Source: DATBDE01 sp036270095 (GTDB taxonomy: Bacteria; Actinomycetota; Thermoleophilia; Solirubrobacterales; Solirubrobacteraceae). From it: a stretch of 56,582 nucleotides of DNA. The position numbers were made by a program, and so were the translations under genes. Below the pieces are notes generated by a model. That model was not told the origin of the DNA. It did no database searches and was given only the letters and a program-made list of their open reading frames with translations. The stretch covers positions 1 to 56,582 of the forward strand of contig DATBDE010000146.1 in NCBI GenBank assembly GCA_036270095.1, read 5' to 3'. The first letter of the stretch is position 1. Every line of letters begins with the position of its first letter. Below are positions 50,172 through 56,582 of the stretch, piece by piece.

Positions 50172-52193
50172 CTAGCGCGGCCGGCCGTCGCGCGAGCCGT
50201 TGTCGCTGCTGGCGTCACCGTTCTCGGTCGCCGGGGGCGCCGTGAGGATGACCCGGCACGGGGCCTTGGTCACGACGTACTTGGTCAGCTCTCCGACGAA
50301 GTTCTCGTTCGGCGCGCCGGTGCCACCGAGCAGTGCGCCGCCCCGCACGCGCGAGGGCTCCTCGGCCGCGAGCACGATCGCCTCCACGCCGCGCCGGCGC
50401 GCCTCGTCCACGATCGCCTCCCCCGCGCGCCGCGCGCGCACGGTGGCCGTGGCCACCTCGACGCCCTCGTACTCCTCCCCTACGGCCTTGGCCCGCGCCA
50501 GCGCCGCCCGCGCCGTCTTCAGGCGCTCGTCGGGCAGGGCGGCGTCGATGGGCAGCGACATCGGCACCTCGAACACCCACAGCGCCTCGATGACCGCGCC
50601 GCCCTCAGCCTCGTCCTCGATGTCCTCGGCGGCCAAGCGCCCCGCGGTCTGGACGATGTCGTCATCGAGCGGACGCCCGAAGATCGGCACGAGGATGGAG
50701 CCGAACTCGAGCTCCGGCGGCTCGGAGCGCAGCGCCTGCTCGGGGATCGTCACCCGCTTGTAGACCGGCTTGCCCTCGGTCAGGCGGTAGCCGAGGTACA
50801 GCGCGATCCCGGCGATCATCCAGACGAGGCCGACCAGCGACGCCTCCAGGTGGAAGGCGAGCACGGTGATGAAGCCGGCGATCGCCATCAGCGCGCCGAT
50901 CACCGCAGGGATCGGCAGCGAGCCGCCCTTCACCGTCACCGACAGCGGGACGCGGTAGGGCCGGTCGCGCGCGGGCTCGCGGAAGCGCAGCACGATCACC
51001 GACAGGTGGGCGATCGTGAACGCCAGCAGCGACCCGAACGCGTAGGCGGCGACGAGGAACTCGAGATCGAGCGGGATCACCAGCGCGATGGCCAACAGCG
51101 CGCCGAGGCCGATGAGCACGTACGGGGTCGAGCGCGTCGGGTGCAAGCGGCCGAGGGCGCTCGGCACCTGGCGGTTGGTAGCCAGCAGGTAGCCGAGCCG
51201 GGAGAGCCCGAGCATCGCCCCCTGCGCGGCCCCGACCAGCGTGACCACGGCGCCCAGGCCGACCAGGTAGACGAGCACGTCCGACAGCGTCGTGTTCGGG
51301 TCGAGGTTGGCGGCCACGCCGATGAGCGGGTCCTCGAGGAAGTTGCGGGCCAGCGAGGTCTCGCCCCCGACCACGGGCATCGCGGTAATGGCCACGAGCG
51401 CGATGCCGACGTAGAGCACGATGCTCACCAGCGAGCTCGACAGCACCAGCCGGCGCAGGCCGCGTCGGCCCACCGCCACCTCACCGGCCAGGCCCGAGGC
51501 CGACTCCAGGCCGGTCAGCGCGACCGTCGTCAGCGTCAAGGCGAACAGGAAGCCGGCCCAGGTCGGCGTGGTGCCCAGGTCGATCGGGTCGAGCCAGACG
51601 TCGGGTTTGAACACCAGCACCAGGCCCAGCACGATCAGCCCGGCCTGCAGCACGAGGTCGACCACGGTGACGATGGCCACGCGCGTGTAGCGGCTCGCGC
51701 CGAGGCCGCGCAGATTGGTCACCGCCGCGAACACGATGACCGCCACCGCGACCGCGAACTCGGGCCAGCCGTGCGCGAGCGGGCTCCAGAACGCGCCGCC
51801 GAGGTAGTGCGCCGCGGTGAACCCGCACACGGCGAGCAGCAGCACGTAGTCGAGAAGGATCGCCCAGCCGGCGACGAAGCTCCACAGCTCGTTGAACGCG
51901 TAGCGCGCGAACACGGTGGCGCCGCCGCGGTCCTGGTGCAGCGAGGCGCCCTCCACGTAGGTCATCGCGGTCAGGGCGAAGAACACGCCGCCGAGCAGGA
52001 ACACGAGCGGAGTGAGCCCCAGCGCATGGTCGGCGATGATCCCGAGCGCGAAGTAGATCGCGCTGGCCACCGACGCGTAGACGATCGTGAACAGCGCCGG
52101 CGAGCCCAGCGTGCGGCGGAAGGACGGCACGCCCGGGCGCTGCTGGCGCATCCGGGCGAAGTACCCGCGCTGGTCGAACCCGTCCTTCTCCAT
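50172..52193 (-). CDS. APC-superfamily permease with C-terminal UspA domain (KimA-like)
   Basis: 673 residues. About twelve helices of the amino acid-polyamine-organocation fold (LFTIVYASVASAIYFALGIIADHALGLTPLVFLLGG, AFNELWSFVAGWAILLDYVLLLAVCGFTAAHYLGG) occupy residues 1-490. A soluble UspA-like domain (FGSILVPIFGRPLDDDIVQTAGRLAAED, then ALWVFEVPMSLPIDAALP and EAIVLAAEEP) follows. The architecture equals Bacillus KimA (YdaO), a potassium importer controlled by c-di-AMP, and two RCK proteins are encoded next to it, as for Rv2690c next to ceoB/ceoC in Mycobacterium. Potassium uptake is therefore more likely than amino acid transport, though unproven. It follows the 65-aa membrane protein with stop and start adjoining (TAGATG). 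Confidence 0.85.
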   Translation of the reverse strand: MEKDGFDQRGYFARMRQQRPGVPSFRRTLGSPALFTIVYASVASAIYFALGIIADHALGLTPLVFLLGGVFFALTAMTYVEGASLHQDRGGATVFARYAFNELWSFVAGWAILLDYVLLLAVCGFTAAHYLGGAFWSPLAHGWPEFAVAVAVIVFAAVTNLRGLGASRYTRVAIVTVVDLVLQAGLIVLGLVLVFKPDVWLDPIDLGTTPTWAGFLFALTLTTVALTGLESASGLAGEVAVGRRGLRRLVLSSSLVSIVLYVGIALVAITAMPVVGGETSLARNFLEDPLIGVAANLDPNTTLSDVLVYLVGLGAVVTLVGAAQGAMLGLSRLGYLLATNRQVPSALGRLHPTRSTPYVLIGLGALLAIALVIPLDLEFLVAAYAFGSLLAFTIAHLSVIVLRFREPARDRPYRVPLSVTVKGGSLPIPAVIGALMAIAGFITVLAFHLEASLVGLVWMIAGIALYLGYRLTEGKPVYKRVTIPEQALRSEPPELEFGSILVPIFGRPLDDDIVQTAGRLAAEDIEDEAEGGAVIEALWVFEVPMSLPIDAALPDERLKTARAALARAKAVGEEYEGVEVATATVRARRAGEAIVDEARRRGVEAIVLAAEEPSRVRGGALLGGTGAPNENFVGELTKYVVTKAPCRVILTAPPATENGDASSDNGSRDGRPR

Positions 52194-52391
52194 CTAGGAC
52201 CTGGCCAGGAGGTAGAGCCGCGCTCCCCCCGCCGCGACGAACAGCACGCCCAGGATGATCCGCCCCGAGGCGATGCTCGCCCCCACCACGATCGCCGTTA
52301 CCACCAGCGCGATCCCGATCAGGATCATCGCGCTGGAGAGGATCAGCGTCCCGGTGCGATGGGCGCGGGCGCTTGGGCTGCGTTCGTCCAC
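52194..52391 (-). CDS. Small two-helix membrane protein (65 aa)
   Basis: MDERSPSARAHRTGTLILSSAMILIGIALVVTAIVVGA with a second helix IILGVLFVAAGGARLYLLARS. GTG 52391 lies inside the 3' end of the upstream permease (overlap 49 nt) and its stop adjoins the next ATG, so the gene is sandwiched between two KimA-like permeases. It could be an accessory subunit of them. No family name is known to me. Confidence 0.7.
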   Translation of the reverse strand: MDERSPSARAHRTGTLILSSAMILIGIALVVTAIVVGASIASGRIILGVLFVAAGGARLYLLARS

Positions 52392-54274
52392 TGCGCAGAG
52401 CTTACGGGCGCGGATTCGATGATCACGCGACACGGCCGCTCGGCGAGCACCGTCTCCAGCGTCTTGCCGAACAGCGACCCGCCCGCCTGCGCGCGTCGCT
52501 CTGGCAGGGGCATGACGATGGCCCGCGCGCGCGTCTTTCTGGCCTCGTCCACGATGCGCCGCCCGGCGCCGCCGGCCCGGACCTTGACCCAGTGCCCCGA
52601 CACCCGCCGGCCGCCCTGCACCTTGGCCTGCTCGATCATCTCCTGCGCGGCCCGCTCCCCCGCGGGCAGCTCGGCGTCGAGCGGGCTCGAGTTGGGCACG
52701 TTGATGGTCACGAGCAGGTGCACGCCGCGGCGCCGCCGGGCCGCGAGCTTGACCGCGGTGGCGATGGCGTCGGGCCGGTAGCTGCGCTCGTCCAGGGCAA
52801 CGAGGATCGACTCGTACTCGGACTCGTGGTCGACCACCGGCTTCGGTATCGCGACCTTCATGGTCGAAGTGAGATCGAGGCCCTGGCGGTGGCGGTAGAT
52901 CGCGTAGATGACGACACCGAGGGCCAGCCAGCCCACGCCGGCGATGGCGACGTCGATGTGCAGGAGCGTCACCGTCACGAAGGCGATGAACGTCCCGAGG
53001 CCACCCAGGACCGCGAACAGCGGGATGTCGCGCCCGCCGATGCGCAGGTTGCCCGGCCCGCGGTAGGGCCGCTCGGCGTCCGGGTACTTCTGGCGCAATC
53101 GGATCACCGAGATGTGGGCGATGGTGAACGACAGCATCGCCCCGAACGCGTACATGTTGCCCAGGAACACGGCCTGGCCGGGGATGAGCGTCAGGCAGGC
53201 GATCCCGCCGAACACGATGATCCCGATCCACGGGGTGCGGAACTTCGGGTGCAGCTGGCGCAGCCGGTCGGGCACCTGGCGGTGGATGCCCATCGAGTAG
53301 ACCAGCCGCGACACGCCGATGATCCCGGCGTTGGTGGCGATGAACAGGATCGTCGCCGCCAGCAACCCGACGTAGACCTCGGCCGCCCCCTGCAGGGGGC
53401 CCAGGCCCAGGTGCTGGACCACCCCCAGCACCGGGTCGCCGGCGAAGCCGCCCTTGCTCTCGGGGAGGCCGAGGAGGGTCTGGCACTTGCCGTCCACGCA
53501 GTGGACCGGCAGGGCCGAGAGCGCCACGGCGGGCAGCAGCGCGTAGATCGCGAAGACCGCGATCACCACCCGCTTGATCGCCGCGGGCACGGTCTTGCGC
53601 TCCTCGCGTGCCTCCTCGGCCATGTTCGAGATCGTCTCGATCCCGGTGTAGGCGATCATGCCGATGGGGATCGCCACGAGGAAGTCGGTCCACGTGGGCG
53701 CGGTGCCCAGATGGACGTTGTCGATCAGGGTCTGGGGCGAGAAAACGAGGAACAGGCCCGCCAGGACCAGCAGCAGCTGGGTGAGGAAGTCGGTGACCGC
53801 CAGCGCGACGTTGACGCCCGCCGACTCCTTGACCCCGACGATGTTGATCGCGCTGAGGACGCCGATTACGAAGATGCCGAAGAAGATGTCGCCGGGCGAG
53901 TGCTGCAGGGCGGGCCAGAACAGGCCGCCCAGGTAATGCGGCACGAAGAACGCCGAGATGGCGATCGTGATCGTGTAGTTGAGCATCTGTCCCCAGGCGG
54001 CGAAGAACGAGGCGAACTCGTTGAACGCGCGCCGGGCGAAGCTCGAGCTGCCGCCCGCCTCGGGGTACATCGCCGTCGCCTCGGCGTAGGTGGCGGCGGT
54101 GAAGAAGAAGATGACGCCGGTGATGATGAAGACCAGCGGCGTGAGGCCGAGGGCGAAGCTCGCGACCAGGCCCAGCGCGTAGTAGATCGACGACCCGACG
54201 TTCCCGTACGCGGTCGAGAACAGGGCGTTGACGCCCAGGACGCGCTGGAGGCCTTGGAGCCGGCGTTCGGCCAT
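52343..54274 (-). CDS. APC-superfamily permease with C-terminal UspA domain (KimA-like)
   Basis: 643 residues. Twelve helices with APC motifs (LFSTAYGNVGSSIYYALGLVASFALGLTPLVF, YPEAGGSSSFARRAFNEFASFFAAWGQMLNYTITIAISAFFVPHYLGG) then a UspA domain (YESILVALDERSYRPDAIATAVKLAARRRRG, RAIVMPLPERRAQAGGSLFGKTLETVLAERPCRVII). It is clearly paralogous to the permease two genes downstream. KimA-like potassium import is the best hypothesis, with the UspA domain as nucleotide sensor. TAGACT lies 9 nt before ATG 54274, so the transcript has little or no leader. A Cys pair in an extracellular loop (VHCVDGKCQTL) is unusual. Confidence 0.85.
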   Translation of the reverse strand: MAERRLQGLQRVLGVNALFSTAYGNVGSSIYYALGLVASFALGLTPLVFIITGVIFFFTAATYAEATAMYPEAGGSSSFARRAFNEFASFFAAWGQMLNYTITIAISAFFVPHYLGGLFWPALQHSPGDIFFGIFVIGVLSAINIVGVKESAGVNVALAVTDFLTQLLLVLAGLFLVFSPQTLIDNVHLGTAPTWTDFLVAIPIGMIAYTGIETISNMAEEAREERKTVPAAIKRVVIAVFAIYALLPAVALSALPVHCVDGKCQTLLGLPESKGGFAGDPVLGVVQHLGLGPLQGAAEVYVGLLAATILFIATNAGIIGVSRLVYSMGIHRQVPDRLRQLHPKFRTPWIGIIVFGGIACLTLIPGQAVFLGNMYAFGAMLSFTIAHISVIRLRQKYPDAERPYRGPGNLRIGGRDIPLFAVLGGLGTFIAFVTVTLLHIDVAIAGVGWLALGVVIYAIYRHRQGLDLTSTMKVAIPKPVVDHESEYESILVALDERSYRPDAIATAVKLAARRRRGVHLLVTINVPNSSPLDAELPAGERAAQEMIEQAKVQGGRRVSGHWVKVRAGGAGRRIVDEARKTRARAIVMPLPERRAQAGGSLFGKTLETVLAERPCRVIIESAPVSSAQWTNAAQAPAPIAPGR

Positions 54275-54318
54275 GTGCTGCCGAGTCTAGGCCGGGCGGC
54301 AGCGTTGTTGGAGCCGGG

Positions 54319-56391
54319 CTAGGTGATCAACGGGATGATCAGGATCGCGACGATGTTCGCGACTTTGATCATCGGGTTGATCGCCGGCCCGGCCGTGTCC
54401 TTGTAGGGATCACCGACCGTGTCGCCGGTGACCGCCGCGGCGTGGGCCTCCGAGCCCTTGCCGCCGTACGCACCGTCCTCGATCAGCTTCTTCGCGTTGT
54501 CCCAGGCGCCACCGCCCGACGTCATCGAGACGGCCACGAACAGGCCCACGATGATCACGCCGATGAGCAGGCCGCCCAGCGCCTTCTCGGACAGGATGCC
54601 GACGATGAGGGGCACGCCGATCGGGATCAGCGCAGGGATGATCATCTCCCGCTGCGCCGCCGCGGTGACGATGCTCACCGCGCGGCCGTACTCGGGCCGT
54701 TCGGTGCCCTCCATGATCCCGGGGTGCTCGCGGAACTGACGGCGTACCTCTTCCACCACCTCGCCGCCGGCGCGCCCCACCGCCTCGATGGCGAGCGAGG
54801 TGAACAGGTAGACCATGAGCCCGCCCATGAGCAGGCCGACGAGGACCGCCGGGTCGTTGATCTCGAACGAAACGACGTGGCCGACGGCGTCGCGGAGCTC
54901 CTGGCGGAAGGCCGCGAAGAGCACGAGCGCGGCCAGCGCGGCCGACCCGATCGCGTAGCCCTTCGTGACCGCCTTGGTCGTGTTGCCGACCGCATCGAGC
55001 GGGTCGGTGACGTTGCGGACTTCCTCGGGTAGCTCCGCCATCTCGGCGATGCCGCCCGCGTTGTCGGTGATCGGGCCGAAGGCGTCGAGCGCCACGATCA
55101 GGCCGGTCAGCGAGAGCTGGGCCATGACGGCCACGCCGATGCCGTAGATGCCCGCCAGCCCATTGGCGGCGAGGATGCCGCCGACGATGGTCAGCGCCGG
55201 CAGGGCCGTGGACTGCAGTCCCTGCGCGAGGCCCTGGATGATGTTGGTGGCGTGGCCGGTCTCGGAGGCCCGGGCGATCGTCTTGACCGGCCGGAAGCGC
55301 GTCGAGGTGAAGTAGTCGGTGATGACGAACAGCAGCGCGGTGACCGCGATGCCGACCAGCGTGCACAGCCAGAGGTCGGTGACGCTGGGGATGTTGCCGG
55401 GGAGCGCCGCGCGCGTGGGCGAGAGGTCATCCATCAGCCACTTGGTGACCGGGTAGAACGCGGCGGCCGAGATGATCCCGGACACCGCGAGGCCCTGGTA
55501 GAGGGCGCGCTCGACGTTGCGCCCGCGCACGGCGAAGGTCCCGATGATCGATGCGACGATGGAGACGCCACCGAGCACGAGCGGGTAGAGCACGACCGCC
55601 GTGGTCTGGTCGGGGTAGATGTTCGATCCGAAGGTGAGGACCCCGAGCAACATGACCGCGACCGCGGTGACGGCGTACGTCTCGAACAGGTCGGCCGCCA
55701 TGCCGGCGCAGTCCCCCACGTTGTCGCCCACGTTGTCGGCGATCACCGCCGCGTTGCGCGGATCGTCCTCGGGGATGCCGGCCTCGATCTTGCCCACGAG
55801 GTCCGCGCCGACGTCGGCCGCCTTGGTGAAGATGCCGCCGCCGAGACGGGCGAAGACGGAGATCAACGAGCCGCCGAACCCGAGGCCGACGAGCGCGTCG
55901 ACGGCCTCTTTCTGGGTCTTGTCGAAGATCGCGGTGAGGATGCCGTAGTAGGCGGCCACGCCGACGAGGGCGAGGCCGACGACGAGCAGGCCGGTGACGG
56001 CGCCGCCGCGGAAGGCGGCCGAGAGGGCGGGAGCCACGCCGCCGCGGGCGGACTCGGCCACGCGGGCGTTCGCGCGTACCGAGACGTTCATGCCGATGAA
56101 CCCGGCAGCGGCCGACAGGAGTCCGCCGATGGCGAAGCCGATCGCGACCTCGATGTTCTGCAGCGGGATGAGCAGGATGAACAGCACGACGCCCACGCCG
56201 CCGATGACGAGGTACTGCCGGGTCAGATAGGCCTGCGCGCCCTCCTGGACCGCGGCCGAGATCTCGCGCATCCGCTCGTTGCCGGGCGAGAGCGCCAGCA
56301 GCGACCGGGACGTCAGTGCCCCATAGAGGACAGCGGCCGCGGCGCAGACGAGGGCGATGACGACGCCGTGGTCAGTCAGGAATTCACTCAC
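54319..56391 (-). CDS. hppA: Membrane-bound proton-translocating pyrophosphatase, potassium-independent type
   Basis: 690 residues with about sixteen helices. Substrate-binding motif DVGADLVGKIEAGIPEDDPRN, then DNVGDNVGDCAGM and the conserved end TGDTVGDPYKDTAGPAINPMIKV. The deciding segment is GNTTKAVTKGYAIG: Lys473 (K460 in the Carboxydothermus numbering) and T476 mark the K+-independent class. It uses PPi hydrolysis to pump protons. GTG 56391 has ggagg 10 nt upstream. TAGACT (56464-56459) predicts a 61-nt leader that contains a perfect 9-bp hairpin. Confidence 0.96.
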   Translation of the reverse strand: MSEFLTDHGVVIALVCAAAAVLYGALTSRSLLALSPGNERMREISAAVQEGAQAYLTRQYLVIGGVGVVLFILLIPLQNIEVAIGFAIGGLLSAAAGFIGMNVSVRANARVAESARGGVAPALSAAFRGGAVTGLLVVGLALVGVAAYYGILTAIFDKTQKEAVDALVGLGFGGSLISVFARLGGGIFTKAADVGADLVGKIEAGIPEDDPRNAAVIADNVGDNVGDCAGMAADLFETYAVTAVAVMLLGVLTFGSNIYPDQTTAVVLYPLVLGGVSIVASIIGTFAVRGRNVERALYQGLAVSGIISAAAFYPVTKWLMDDLSPTRAALPGNIPSVTDLWLCTLVGIAVTALLFVITDYFTSTRFRPVKTIARASETGHATNIIQGLAQGLQSTALPALTIVGGILAANGLAGIYGIGVAVMAQLSLTGLIVALDAFGPITDNAGGIAEMAELPEEVRNVTDPLDAVGNTTKAVTKGYAIGSAALAALVLFAAFRQELRDAVGHVVSFEINDPAVLVGLLMGGLMVYLFTSLAIEAVGRAGGEVVEEVRRQFREHPGIMEGTERPEYGRAVSIVTAAAQREMIIPALIPIGVPLIVGILSEKALGGLLIGVIIVGLFVAVSMTSGGGAWDNAKKLIEDGAYGGKGSEAHAAAVTGDTVGDPYKDTAGPAINPMIKVANIVAILIIPLIT

Positions 56392-56423
56392 AACAGGAAA
56401 GCCTCCGGGTCTTCAAACTGCGA

Positions 56424-56445
56424 CGGCGCGTCGGTAGACGCGCCG
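56424..56445 (-). promoter_or_regulatory. Hairpin in the hppA 5' leader
   Basis: CGGCGCGTC-tacc-GACGCGCCG on the minus strand, a perfect 9-bp stem and 4-nt loop, 33-54 nt upstream of the GTG. It could protect the mRNA or act in control; it has no T-tract after it. Confidence 0.5.
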
Positions 56446-56458
56446 AAAAGCGGGCGGC

Positions 56459-56464
56459 AGTCTA
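56459..56464 (-). promoter_or_regulatory. -10 element of hppA
   Basis: TAGACT on the minus strand, putting the start near 56452 and the hairpin inside the transcript. Confidence 0.45.
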
Positions 56465-56470
56465 GCGGTT

Positions 56471-56498
56471 GGGCGTCGGGCGTCGGGCGCCGGGCGTC
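56471..56498. repeat. Four 7-bp tandem repeats
   Basis: GGGCGTC occurs four times in a row with one substitution (third unit GGGCGCC). It lies just upstream of the hppA -10 in intergenic sequence that otherwise shows no gene to the end of the window. Confidence 0.6.
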
Positions 56499-56582
56499 AG
56501 GAGGCCGCTTGCCTACTGCCCCGGCACCCAGAGCCGGCCGCTTTTCTGTGCCGGGCCCCCGCCCTCTTGCTTGGGCTCGTGT

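Noticed and set aside
56471..56498. 7-bp tandem repeats as a CRISPR array or origin iterons
   Set aside because: Units are too short and contiguous for CRISPR, and there is no dnaA context; four units can arise by slippage.

Overview
The window is GC-rich (about 70 percent) bacterial chromosome with dense genes, four-base stop/start overlaps and many leaderless-looking promoters. Gene content (ECF sigma factors, free-standing anti-sigma-type ATPases, DUF2510/DUF4870 protein, CeoB/CeoC-like potassium regulators, lipoproteins) points to an actinobacterium. The secreted calcium-binding protein, an unusual FtsH-like protein and a small CxxC protein suggest the class Thermoleophilia (Solirubrobacterales). 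That placement is inference from family resemblance, not a database result.

Layout. 1-5.4 kb: a PaaI-type thioesterase and a truncated carboxymuconolactone-decarboxylase-family gene face a TetR gene; then MarR regulator plus hydrolase, a frameshifted gene, a RibD-like reductase and an ECF sigma factor with a SnoaL tail. 5.4-10.6 kb: L,D-transpeptidase lipoprotein, flippase-like membrane protein, small protein, cold-shock protein with DEAD-box helicase, and a PNPOx-fold protein. 10.6-14 kb: a secreted RTX-type protein and an ECF sigma gene, each preceded by a copy of the same 67-bp element. 14-21.8 kb: a metal region with a P1B-ATPase carrying CPD instead of CPC, a multicopper oxidase with two metal-binding inserts, a CzcO-like flavoprotein, a quinone reductase and a cation diffusion facilitator. 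21.9-25.9 kb: secreted protein, decayed beta-lactamase-family gene, small ORFs, MBL-fold hydrolase and MetE-like methyltransferase.

26-33 kb is one tightly coupled 4-hydroxybenzoate/protocatechuate operon, pcaF-pcaH-pcaG-pcaC-iclR-MFS-pobA-pcaB. It covers hydroxylation, ring cleavage, cycloisomerisation, decarboxylation and the final thiolysis. The enol-lactone hydrolase (pcaD) and CoA-transferase (pcaIJ) are absent from the window.

33-45.7 kb: short-chain dehydrogenase, small membrane proteins, a TetR regulator divergent from a secreted protein, an RsbW-like ATPase, a large FtsH-like AAA/M41 protein with two insertions, a HELCH protein, and a two-gene ABC exporter with one degenerate ATPase site. 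45.7-56.6 kb: tRNA-Gln(CTG), two more RsbW-like ATPases, an N-acetylmuramoyl-L-alanine amidase with an 80-bp inverted-repeat element directly before its start, a ferredoxin-reductase-like flavoprotein with two TrkA/CeoBC-type proteins, two APC permeases with UspA domains (probably KimA-like potassium importers) and a potassium-independent proton-pumping pyrophosphatase.

The strongest leads for follow-up are the duplicated 67-bp element of the ECF/RTX pair, the in-frame YHS half-domain behind the multicopper oxidase stop codon, the perfect inverted-repeat element at 47200-47279, the FtsH-like protein with insertions, and the recurring TANNNT-6/7 nt-start leaderless signature.
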